From NCBI GenBank assembly GCA_018065985.1, contig JAGHSF010000009.1, positions 62,001-126,000 of the forward strand: 64,000 nt of DNA. The letters are read 5' to 3'. The notes beneath the pieces are model-generated. The model saw only the letters and a program-made list of their open reading frames with translations. It ran no database searches and was not told the DNA's origin. A program made the position numbers and the translations under genes. Positions within the stretch are counted from its first letter, which is position 1. Every line of letters starts with the position of its first letter. The DNA comes from Candidatus Cryptobacteroides choladohippi (GTDB taxonomy: Bacteria > Bacteroidota > Bacteroidia > Bacteroidales > UBA932). Shown here one piece after another: positions 26,855-33,772 of the stretch.

Positions 26855-26980
26855 GCGTTCGGGTGCTCTCCTCACGAGACCTTCGCTTCGCTCTTCCCTC
26901 CCACTGCGCTGCGCTTGCGGGTCCCTCCCGCTCACTGGCCGCGGGTGGCCAGGGTCTCTATGAGCAGAGCACCCGAACGC
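26855..26980. repeat. 126-bp palindromic MITE-like element (element A)
   Basis: The ends GCGTTCGGGTGCTCT (26855-26869) and AGAGCACCCGAACGC (26966-26980) are perfect 15-bp inverted repeats. After one mismatch the arms continue with CTCA and GAGACC, giving imperfect arms of 27 and 28 bp (26855-26881 and 26953-26980). Inside are two more hairpins: GCGGG/CCCGC (26917-26931) and CTGGCC/GGCCAG (26935-26952). No coding potential or T-run is seen. The region between mnmA and the tRNA-Thr terminator (26828-27105) holds no gene; this element and the 27011-27130 repeat are its main contents. Confidence 0.7.
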
Positions 26981-27010
26981 ATCGATCTGTCTTCAAGAAT
27001 GATAGGGTCT

Positions 27011-27130
27011 GGCCAAAAAGGAGTCTGCCAACCGGCAGGGGCTTTCGGAGCGAAGCGAGTCAGGGAGGTTTGGAGGGGAACGCCCCTCCAAACAAAATAG
27101 TGGCCAAAAAAGGAGTCTGCCAACCGGCAG
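27011..27130. repeat. 28/29-bp direct repeats flanking a 63-bp hairpin-bearing core (element B)
   Basis: The sequence from GGCCAAAAAGGAGTCTGCC to GGCAG at 27011-27038 recurs with one extra A at 27102-27130. The second copy forms one half of the terminator next to tRNA-Thr. The 63-bp core between them (27039-27101) includes GGAGCGAAGCGAGTCAGGGAG and a hairpin TTTGGAGGGG/CCCCTCCAAA (27069-27092). The arrangement looks like an insertion with duplication of one terminator arm. The AGCGAAGCG motif also occurs, on either strand, in element A and in the ispG insertion. Confidence 0.6.
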
Positions 27131-27141
27131 ACTCCTTTTTT
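27106..27141 (-). terminator. Bidirectional terminator downstream of tRNA-Thr
   Basis: AAAAAAGGAGTCTGCC, an AACC loop and GGCAGACTCCTTTTTT form a perfect 16-bp stem, of which 10 bp are the GC-containing core. The T-run on the minus strand terminates tRNA-Thr, whose 3' end is at 27143; the T-run on the plus strand would stop transcription from the mnmA side. Confidence 0.9.
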
Positions 27142-27142
27142 G

Positions 27143-27215
27143 AGCCACTCACCAGGCTCGAACTGGCGACCTGCGCGTTACGAATGCGCTGCTCTACCGA
27201 CTGAGCTAAAGTGGC
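27143..27215 (-). tRNA. tRNA-Thr (anticodon CGT)
   Basis: The minus strand folds into a full cloverleaf of 73 nt: acceptor GCCACTT/GAGTGGC (T7-G66 wobble), D-arm GCTC/GAGC, anticodon loop TTCGTAA with anticodon CGT (decodes ACG, Thr), and T-arm GCCAG/CTGGT around TTCGAGC. The discriminator is T and CCA is not encoded. The anticodon stem GCGCA/CGCGC closes with an A31-C39 mismatch next to the loop. A perfect -7 box TATATTTG is at 27226-27233 and the terminator follows at once. Confidence 0.95.
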
Positions 27216-27225
27216 TTTCGGATTG

Positions 27226-27233
27226 CAAATATA
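27226..27233 (-). promoter_or_regulatory. -7 box for tRNA-Thr
   Basis: Minus-strand TATATTTG fits TAnnTTTG exactly and sits between the nhaA stop (27234) and the tRNA 5' end (27215), ending 10 bp upstream of the mature end. No -33 TTG at standard spacing was found. Confidence 0.55.
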
Positions 27234-28655
27234 TTATTTTTTCTGCAAATTATAAACTAAGTTTACAAGTACTGAGCCCAAAACACCTGCGCAGATGGAT
27301 CCTATCAGCACGGCAATCTTGCCGGCGTCCCTCATTGCAGTAATGGTAAGGTCATCTGCAACACCTCCGAAAGAGAGCGTATCAACAAAGATACTCATGG
27401 TGAAGCCGATACCGCCAAGGCATGCAACAGCGAAGAACATCGGCCATGTTGCCTTGGCCGGCATCTCGCCAATCTTGAACTTGATTGCAATCCAGCTGAA
27501 GAGTGTGATTCCGACGGGCTTTCCGAGAACAAGTCCAAGGAAGATGCCGAGACCCACGAAGCCGAATTCGGGATGTTCCGCAATTGTCTGAGCGAAAATG
27601 TTGAAATAGCTCAGGTCAGGAATGGTCACACCTGCATTGGCGAGCGCGAAGATGGGCATGATGACGAAGTTTACCCACGGGCTGAGGGCGTGCTCGACGC
27701 GGTAGCTCATGTCCATGGAGCCCTGTGCGATGCTGTGCAGCTGGCGCAGGCAGTGCCTCTGGGGACCGTTGGGGAAGGCTGTCTCTCCATCGATTCCGTC
27801 GTACTTGTCAAGCATCTTGATATAGTGGTTGCGCTTGTGTATGTACTGAGCCTTGTTGAAACGTGCCTTTGCGGGGATGATGAATGCCATCACCACACCG
27901 GACATGGTTGCATGGATGCCTGAGTAGTAGAAGAGAGCCCAGACGATGATTGCCATGGCAACGTAGGGGAATATCCTCTTTTCACCTATCCTGCGGAGCA
28001 GCAGAGCCAGTGCTATCACAACGAATGACAGGCCGAGAAGAGGCAGATTGATGCTTCCGCCATAGAATATGGCCACAACGAGTATGGCGATGAGGTCGTC
28101 GGCGATTGCAAGTGCGGTAAGGAAGACCTTCAGAGAGATCGGCACCTTGTCACCAAGCACGGAAAGGATGCAGACTGCAAATGCGATATCTGTTGCGGTG
28201 GGGATTCCCCATCCTCCTGCTGCGAGGGTCCCGTGGTTTATGAGGGTGAAAAGCAAAGCCGGGGCAATCACGCCTCCGAAGGCGGCAATGACGGGCATCA
28301 GCGCCTTTTTGGGTGATGAAAGCTCGCCGTAGGCAATCTCACGCTTGATTTCAAGACCAACGGTGAAGAAGAATATCACCATCAGGATGTCGTTGATGAA
28401 CTTCTCTACGGTCATGTCCCTCGGGAAGAGAATGTTCACATTGCCGTCCTCGCTGAACATGTGCAGCTGGAGATTGGTCTCGAGTACGCTGTGGTAAAGG
28501 TCTTTTGTGAAAGGAAGGTTTGCCAGGAGCATTGCTGCTATTACGCAGCAAAGAAGAAGAACGCCCTGAAACCATGGTCTTTTGGAGAGCCTGTCGCTCC
28601 TCTTGTTGAATTTGATGACACCTTTATTCCAGGTGTAGATAGGAATAAGCTTCAT
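27234..28655 (-). CDS. nhaA: Na+/H+ antiporter NhaA
   Basis: A 473-residue, roughly 12-helix inner-membrane antiporter that exports Na+ in exchange for H+. The family signatures are present: FFFTVGLEIKRE, GGWGIPTATDIAFAVCILSVLG, and ALAIADDLIAILVVAIFY with the paired Asp of the ion site. The central loop (DKYDGIDGETAFPNG...) and longer C-terminus are as in other Bacteroidota NhaA, longer than the 388-residue E. coli protein. Together with the Na+-pumping NQR encoded at the left edge it fits sodium-based bioenergetics. A perfect -7 box is at 28685-28692. Confidence 0.96.
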   Translation of the reverse strand: MKLIPIYTWNKGVIKFNKRSDRLSKRPWFQGVLLLCCVIAAMLLANLPFTKDLYHSVLETNLQLHMFSEDGNVNILFPRDMTVEKFINDILMVIFFFTVGLEIKREIAYGELSSPKKALMPVIAAFGGVIAPALLFTLINHGTLAAGGWGIPTATDIAFAVCILSVLGDKVPISLKVFLTALAIADDLIAILVVAIFYGGSINLPLLGLSFVVIALALLLRRIGEKRIFPYVAMAIIVWALFYYSGIHATMSGVVMAFIIPAKARFNKAQYIHKRNHYIKMLDKYDGIDGETAFPNGPQRHCLRQLHSIAQGSMDMSYRVEHALSPWVNFVIMPIFALANAGVTIPDLSYFNIFAQTIAEHPEFGFVGLGIFLGLVLGKPVGITLFSWIAIKFKIGEMPAKATWPMFFAVACLGGIGFTMSIFVDTLSFGGVADDLTITAMRDAGKIAVLIGSICAGVLGSVLVNLVYNLQKK

Positions 28656-28684
28656 TTATGTGATACGCTACAATTTTCGGGGCG

Positions 28685-28692
28685 CAAATGTA
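28685..28692 (-). promoter_or_regulatory. -7 box for nhaA
   Basis: Minus-strand TACATTTG matches TAnnTTTG exactly, 29 bp upstream of the nhaA ATG and downstream of the FAH-like gene's stop, so nhaA appears to start its own transcript. No clear -33 TTG. Confidence 0.5.
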
Positions 28693-28721
28693 AGCTTTTA
28701 CAGCGTGAATTCCTAAAATAA

Positions 28722-29279
28722 TTAAAAAATGATGCTGAAATCAAGTGTGTCGTTCCCGCTGAATGTGCCTTTTACCTCGGTACGCGGGTTTTCGCGCCTG
28801 CAGATAGTCCTGCGCGGAGCCAGTTCCATTGCCACATAGTCGCCGGTGCGAAGATAGCAGAACCTGCTGACTTCCTCTATGGTCTTGCAGATGTCTCCGG
28901 CCGCCGGTATGGCACCCTCGAAGAACACCTCGCCGCCGCTGAGAAGCTTGAATCCGCCGCTGGCGGCCGCCTTGTCTATTTCAGGGTAGGTCAGGTATGT
29001 CGTCCGGTCCAGGCAGCATGCCGTGGCAAAGCCTTCTGCGGAGCTGCCGATCAGATTTTCCGGGTAGAGGAGCAGCCCGCATCCCACCGAATCGTAGTAG
29101 CGTTCGGCGAATTTGGCCGCTATGCTGCGGTTGGCCCTGCAGATGCGTATGAAAAAAACAGGTGCTGCCGTGAGCTCCTCGACGAACTCTGGCGCATAAA
29201 AGTCATCGTTGCCGCGTTTCCAGGTGGTGTCCGGACGCACGACAACGTTTCCTTTGTATGTATGTACTACTATGTTCAA
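28722..29279 (-). CDS. Degenerate fumarylacetoacetate hydrolase (FAH)-like protein
   Basis: A 185-residue protein. The stretch FFIRICRANRSIAAKFAERYYDSVG lines up by eye with the Bacteroidota FAH-family segment that normally reads VVRINRLGKNIAPRFAHRYYD. The C-terminal GDICKTIEEVSRFCYLRTGDYVAMEL fits the FAH domain's last part. The usual acidic metal ligands are not where expected: the E-x-E region reads ELTAAPVFFIR, and the GIDFTARD-type loop reads GLLLYPENL. It is therefore probably not a metal-dependent FAH enzyme. Its ATG overlaps the stop of the exonuclease gene (ATGA), making it the last gene of a dnaN-exonuclease-FAH-like unit. Assignment is by memory of family sequences, not by alignment. 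Confidence 0.6.
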   Translation of the reverse strand: MNIVVHTYKGNVVVRPDTTWKRGNDDFYAPEFVEELTAAPVFFIRICRANRSIAAKFAERYYDSVGCGLLLYPENLIGSSAEGFATACCLDRTTYLTYPEIDKAAASGGFKLLSGGEVFFEGAIPAAGDICKTIEEVSRFCYLRTGDYVAMELAPRRTICRRENPRTEVKGTFSGNDTLDFSIIF

Positions 29280-30118
29280 AACAGTTTGCCCGAATTGAAT
29301 TTTGCGGAAAGGCGCTCGAGCTTTATCTGCTTCTCTATCTCGGCGAAGCGGCGCTTGGTGTCAAGGGTGAAGCTGCCCTGCTGGATCCATGCAAAATATG
29401 AAGGCTCCGAATTGTAGACCTGCCTTGCGGTCTTTCCCTTGTGCTTGCCGAAGTTGATAGTGGGCTCGCCGTCTTCGTTGTATATGAGATGGCCGCTGAA
29501 GTCGACATACTTCCTGCCTACGAAGCTGGATAGCTGTGCGACGTCATTCTTCAGCTGCTCGGGGTAGCGGTCAAGCTGGGCCTTGAGCACCTCGTACGTT
29601 GCCACCGTGTCGGCTTCTGCAGTGTGGGCATTCTCGAAATCCGCGCCACCGCAATAGAAACGGTATGCCGCCCGCAGGTTCCTGGGCTCCATGGCGTGGA
29701 AGATGTTCTGGACATCCACCATCAGTGGCTCGTGCAGGTTGACGCTGAGTTCCTTGCCGGCAAGGGCGGCGCGCTCGAATTCTTCCGCAAGCATGGGGAG
29801 GTCGAACTTGGCCGAATTGAATCCGGCGAGGTCGGAGTCCTTGAGCCAGTCTGCAACCTCGTCTGCCACTTCGAAGAAGGTGGGGCAGTCCACGAGCATG
29901 TCGTCAGTGATGCCGTTGACCTTCGATGCCTCCGGATTGATGGGGATCTGCCTGCGGTTCACATAGTCCCAGGGCTTTATCTTCCAGGTCTTTATGCGCT
30001 CCTCTCCGCCGGGGAATACCTTGACGAAGCTCAGTTCTATTATTCCGTCTGTGGGAATATTGAGGCCCGTGCTTTCTATGTCGAAGAAAAGCAGGGGCCT
30101 TGTAAGATTCAATTGCAT
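29276..30118 (-). CDS. DnaQ-like 3'-5' exonuclease (DEDDh)
   Basis: A 280-residue exonuclease related to the epsilon subunit of DNA polymerase III. ExoI: LLFFDIESTGL (residues 9-19); ExoII: DLAGFNSAKFDLPML; ExoIII: AHTAEADTVATYEVL with the DEDDh His. After the nuclease domain (to about residue 185) there is a C-terminal segment INFGKHKGKTARQV...YFAWIQQGSF seen in Bacteroidota homologs. I start at 30118 (MQLNLTRPLLFF); the longer open frame upstream lies over dnaN and is not protein-like. It sits 8 bp after dnaN, consistent with a replication role. Confidence 0.9.
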   Translation of the reverse strand: MQLNLTRPLLFFDIESTGLNIPTDGIIELSFVKVFPGGEERIKTWKIKPWDYVNRRQIPINPEASKVNGITDDMLVDCPTFFEVADEVADWLKDSDLAGFNSAKFDLPMLAEEFERAALAGKELSVNLHEPLMVDVQNIFHAMEPRNLRAAYRFYCGGADFENAHTAEADTVATYEVLKAQLDRYPEQLKNDVAQLSSFVGRKYVDFSGHLIYNEDGEPTINFGKHKGKTARQVYNSEPSYFAWIQQGSFTLDTKRRFAEIEKQIKLERLSAKFNSGKLF

Positions 30119-30126
30119 AGGCTTGA

Positions 30127-31248
30127 TTATGAAACCATGATAGGCATCAGGATGCCGCAGACTTTCTCTGACTCGGCCTCTTCCTCGGAAGGAACGATGA
30201 GGGCTGCCCTGCGTGCGTCGGCGAACTTCATCACGAGAGTCTCGCATGTCATGTTGGAGAGTATCTCGATGAGGAAGCTTGACTTGAATCCGATGCTGAA
30301 AGCGGTGCCGTTGTAATCGCAGACTATCTTCTCGTATGCCGAGAGCGCGAATCCAAGGTCCTGTGCGGTGATTTCGAGCTGGCCGGGTGCAAGGTCGAAC
30401 TTGATGTGGTTCGATGCCTTGTTGGCGCATACGGCCACGCGGCGGACTGTGTTGAGCAGCTGCGCGCGGTCGATCTTGAGCACGTTGGAGTTGTTCTGGG
30501 GGATTACGTCCCTGTAGCGGGGGTACTTGCCTATGATGAGACGGCACACCATCATGGTGGATCCGAACTTGAACACTACCGTATTTGTGTCGAAGCTGAT
30601 CTCGACATTCTCGTCATCCTTGCCTATGATGCCCTTGAGAACCGCTGCGGGTTTCTTGTGGAGGATGAAGGATGCCTTCTGGCTTGCCTGCACGTCGTTT
30701 GCTGTGTAGCAGATGAGTTTGTGCGAGTCTGATGCCACAAGAGTGGTGGATGCCTCGTCTATGTCGAAGAAGATGCCGTTCATCGCGGGACGCATCTCGT
30801 CGTCGGCTGTTGCGTATATGGTGCCACCGATTGCATTCACGAGACTCTCTGCAGGGAATACGATTGTCTGTGCATCCTCGGCAGCTCCCTTTATCTCGGG
30901 ATAGTCGGCTGCGGGGAAGTAGGGCAGGGTGGAGTTACCGTTGCTCCATGCGCACTCGAATGAGCCTTCCGCTGCTGTCTTTATGGTGATGGGCTGGTCG
31001 GGAAGCGCCTTGAGAAGTTCCAGCAGCTGGCGAGAGGGAACTGCGATGCTGCCGTCTGCCGCCACGCTCTCGGTCTCCACTACGGTGCGGAGTGTGAGCT
31101 CCTGGTCAGAAGCCGTAACCTCGAGCTTGCCGTCAGCAAGGACGAAGAGGAAATTTTCCAGAATGGGGAGGGCGGTCTTTGTGGGAATTGCCTTTGAAAC
31201 ATCAACAAGACCCTTGAGAAGGGCTGCGCTAGAAACGATGAATTCCAT
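30127..31248 (-). CDS. dnaN: DNA polymerase III sliding clamp (beta subunit)
   Basis: A 373-residue beta clamp beginning MEFIVSSAALLKGLVDVSKAIPTKTALPILENF, with the three clamp subdomains in order. Typical segments are ITIKTAAEGSFECAW, MNGIFFDIDEASTTLVASDSHKL and the C-terminal SNMTCETLVMKFADARRAALIVP. The C-terminus is GILMPIMVS, close to the canonical PMRL end that lines the protein-binding pocket. It dimerises around DNA to tether polymerase. It heads the dnaN-exonuclease-FAH-like cluster from a complete promoter at 31277-31306. Confidence 0.96.
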   Translation of the reverse strand: MEFIVSSAALLKGLVDVSKAIPTKTALPILENFLFVLADGKLEVTASDQELTLRTVVETESVAADGSIAVPSRQLLELLKALPDQPITIKTAAEGSFECAWSNGNSTLPYFPAADYPEIKGAAEDAQTIVFPAESLVNAIGGTIYATADDEMRPAMNGIFFDIDEASTTLVASDSHKLICYTANDVQASQKASFILHKKPAAVLKGIIGKDDENVEISFDTNTVVFKFGSTMMVCRLIIGKYPRYRDVIPQNNSNVLKIDRAQLLNTVRRVAVCANKASNHIKFDLAPGQLEITAQDLGFALSAYEKIVCDYNGTAFSIGFKSSFLIEILSNMTCETLVMKFADARRAALIVPSEEEAESEKVCGILMPIMVS

Positions 31249-31276
31249 ATTTGTCTTTATTTATTTTCCAATCACG

Positions 31277-31306
31277 CAAATTTAATCAGAATAAATCAAA
31301 ATTCAA
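31277..31306 (-). promoter_or_regulatory. Bacteroidota-type promoter of dnaN
   Basis: Minus-strand TAAATTTG (31277-31284) is a perfect -7 box and TTG (complement of CAA at 31304-31306) is a -33 element 19 bp away. The leader would be about 22 nt. Confidence 0.75.
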
Positions 31307-31369
31307 ACATGAGGATTGGCACATATTTTGACTGACACTGCTCCCGGAAACTTTTAAACATTACATACC

Positions 31370-32842
31370 ATGAACGGAAAAAGTTTGTTTTCAGTAGTAA
31401 TTTCAGTGCTTCTCAGCGGCCTTACGGCATACGCTGTGGTGAAGTACGCCAATCCTGAGGCACAACAGAACGCTGCAGCCGCCGGTGCTGCTGCAGGTCA
31501 GAACGTAAGAACTGTCAATTTGTCACTCTCCGACTATCCCGATTTCACATACGCAGCCGAAAATGCAGTCGACGCAGTTGTATATGTAGAGGTGACGGTC
31601 ACATCCCGCACGCAGAACCAGGCCATCGATCCTTTCTGGGAGTTCTTCTTCGGAAACGGGCAGATGCAGCCCCAGACCAGAGAGCAGAAGGGCAGCGGCT
31701 CAGGAGTCATCATCCGTGAGGACGGATACATCGTCACAAACAATCACGTCGTTGCGAATGCGTCCAAGGTGCAGGTCACTCTGAACAACAAGAAGACCTA
31801 CGACGCCAAGGTGATCGGCACCGACCCTGCCACCGACGTCGCCCTCATCAAGATCGAGGAATCCGGTCTCCCGGTGATCAGGTTTGCAGATTCTGACAAG
31901 ATCCGCCTGGGCGAATGGGTTCTTGCCATCGGCAGCCCTCTCGGACGCGAACTCCAGTCTACCATCACTGCCGGCATTGTCAGTGCAAAGGGCCGTCAGA
32001 TGGGCGGTGACCCTTCCGGCAACGGTGCGGTCAAGATCGAATCGTTCATCCAGACCGATGCGGCTGTGAATCCCGGCAACTCCGGCGGCGCCCTTGTGAA
32101 CAAGGAAGGACAACTTGTCGGAATCAATACCGCAATCGTCTCCACAACCGGATCATACAGCGGATATTCGTTCGCAGTTCCTTCCAATATCGTGAGCAAA
32201 GTTGTCTCCGATCTTATCGACTTCGGTTCTGTCAAACGCGCAAAGCTCGGAATATCAATGATTAACCTTGACGTTATCCAGGGAAATGAAGAGGCTCGCA
32301 AAGAACTTGGAATTAAAGACGGCGACTTGAAACTTTCTTCAAATGAAGGCGTATATATTGGTGAAGTCATGAAGGGCGGTGCTGCTGACAAGGCAGGCCT
32401 GAAGAAGGGAGATGTGCTCATTGAGATCGATGGCGTGAAGGTCAAGGACGGAGCTGCCGTTCAGGAGAAGGTGAACAGTTACCATCCTGGCGACAAGGCA
32501 ACCCTCAAGATCATCCGCTCACAGAAGGAACTCGAGCTTCCCGTCGAATTCCTTGGCGAGTCTGACAATACGGGCTCGGTTGCAAGCGACGGCACGGTGA
32601 TGTTCTACGGAGCCAGCCTCAAGCAGGATACTGACGGCGTGCTTGTGGTCAGTGCAGGCAGCGGCAAGTTTGCAAAGGCAGGCGGCGAGGATGGATTCCT
32701 CATCCAGTACATCAACGACCAGAAGGTCAAGACACCCAAGGATGTCATCGATCTTGCAAAGAAGAGCAGGAGAAGCATCTTTGTGGAAGGTGTGACAGCT
32801 TCAGGCAGACCCGGTTACTTCGGCTTCGGCAAGGACGAATAG
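31370..32842 (+). CDS. DegP/HtrA family periplasmic serine protease
   Basis: A 490-residue Do-type protease-chaperone. An N-terminal hydrophobic segment (about 5-25) exports or anchors it. The trypsin-like domain has His126 (IVTNNHVV), Asp156 (TDVALI) and Ser238 (GNSGGA). A first PDZ domain follows (EGVYIGEVMKGGAADKAGLKKGDVLIEIDG), then a second, more divergent PDZ (DGVLVVSAGSGKFAKAGGEDGFLIQYINDQKV). The role is degradation or refolding of damaged envelope proteins. It is divergent from dnaN with 121 bp between starts and is followed by a stem-loop terminator at 32866-32896. Confidence 0.95.
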   Translation: MNGKSLFSVVISVLLSGLTAYAVVKYANPEAQQNAAAAGAAAGQNVRTVNLSLSDYPDFTYAAENAVDAVVYVEVTVTSRTQNQAIDPFWEFFFGNGQMQPQTREQKGSGSGVIIREDGYIVTNNHVVANASKVQVTLNNKKTYDAKVIGTDPATDVALIKIEESGLPVIRFADSDKIRLGEWVLAIGSPLGRELQSTITAGIVSAKGRQMGGDPSGNGAVKIESFIQTDAAVNPGNSGGALVNKEGQLVGINTAIVSTTGSYSGYSFAVPSNIVSKVVSDLIDFGSVKRAKLGISMINLDVIQGNEEARKELGIKDGDLKLSSNEGVYIGEVMKGGAADKAGLKKGDVLIEIDGVKVKDGAAVQEKVNSYHPGDKATLKIIRSQKELELPVEFLGESDNTGSVASDGTVMFYGASLKQDTDGVLVVSAGSGKFAKAGGEDGFLIQYINDQKVKTPKDVIDLAKKSRRSIFVEGVTASGRPGYFGFGKDE

Positions 32843-32865
32843 ACTGTTCGGATCTGTGATATGCA

Positions 32866-32896
32866 TTGTCGCGGTCTGTCAGTCAGGCCGCGACAA
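32866..32896 (+). terminator. Stem-loop terminator after the htrA-type gene
   Basis: TTGTCGCGGTC and GGCCGCGACAA pair over 11 bp (one G-T pair) around a 9-nt loop; ATTTTAT follows. It lies between the protease stop (32842) and the sigma-factor start (32912). The T-run is short, so termination may be partial. Confidence 0.7.
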
Positions 32897-32911
32897 ATTT
32901 TATCTACACAT

Positions 32912-33772
32912 ATGAGACAGTTAAAGATTACAAAGTCCATCACCAACCGCGAGAGCGCCTCGCTTGACAAGTATCTCCAGGAGATCGGCCGCGAGGAGCT
33001 TGTAAGTCCCGAAGAGGAAGTGGAACTTGCACAGCGTATCCGCAAGGGTGATCAGGAGGCACTTGAAAAACTTACCAGAGCCAATCTCCGATTCGTGGTT
33101 TCTGTGGCAAAGCAGTACCAGAACCAGGGACTCAGCCTTCCCGACCTTATCAACGAAGGCAACCTCGGCCTTATCAAGGCCGCTGAGAAATTCGACGAGA
33201 CCCGTGGCTTCAAGTTCATTTCATATGCTGTCTGGTGGATCCGCCAGAGCATTCTCCAGGCTCTTGCAGAGCAGAGCCGTATCGTGCGCCTTCCCCTCAA
33301 CCAGGTGGGTTCGCTCAACAAGATAAACAAGGCCCTCGGTAAATTCGAGCAGGAGAACGAGCGTCAGCCGTCAACCGACGAGCTTGCCGAGATGATCGAC
33401 ATCCCCAAGGACAAGATCGCCGACACCATGAGGGTAAGCGGCCGTCACGTGAGCGTCGACGCTCCTTTCGTCGAGGGCGAGGACAACTCACTTCTCGACA
33501 TCCTTCCCAACGACGATTCACCCATGGCTGACCGCGGCCTCACCAACGAGAGCCTCAGCACCGAGATCGAGCGTGCGCTTCAGATCCTTACTCCCCGCGA
33601 GCGTGAGATCATCAAGAGCTTCTTCGGCATTGGCTGCCAGGAGATGACCCTCGAGGAAATCGGCGAGCGCCTCGACCTCACCCGTGAGCGTGTGCGCCAG
33701 ATCAAGGAAAAGGCTATCCGCAAACTCAAGAAACCCTCAGCATCCAAGCTCCTTAAGACATATCTGGGATAA
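32912..33772 (+). CDS. rpoD: Primary RNA polymerase sigma factor (sigma-70/RpoD, Bacteroidota type)
   Basis: A 286-residue sigma factor starting [15 protein letters not shown] at 32912, the typical short Bacteroidota RpoD that lacks most of region 1. Region 1.2 ([19 protein letters not shown]), region 2 with the -10-recognising helix ([19 protein letters not shown]), region 3 and region 4 ([13 protein letters not shown]...[18 protein letters not shown]) are all present. This is the sigma factor expected to read the TAnnTTTG/TTG promoters found in this window. Its stop shares a base with the argS start (TAATG), so both are co-transcribed. Confidence 0.97.
   Translation: MRQLKITKSITNRESASLDKYLQEIGREELVSPEEEVELAQRIRKGDQEALEKLTRANLRFVVSVAKQYQNQGLSLPDLINEGNLGLIKAAEKFDETRGFKFISYAVWWIRQSILQALAEQSRIVRLPLNQVGSLNKINKALGKFEQENERQPSTDELAEMIDIPKDKIADTMRVSGRHVSVDAPFVEGEDNSLLDILPNDDSPMADRGLTNESLSTEIERALQILTPREREIIKSFFGIGCQEMTLEEIGERLDLTRERVRQIKEKAIRKLKKPSASKLLKTYLG

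Noticed and set aside
26863..27204. Small overlapping frames of up to 113 residues between mnmA and tRNA-Thr
   Set aside because: They read through palindromic repeats, the terminator and part of the tRNA gene; no conserved protein or start signal.
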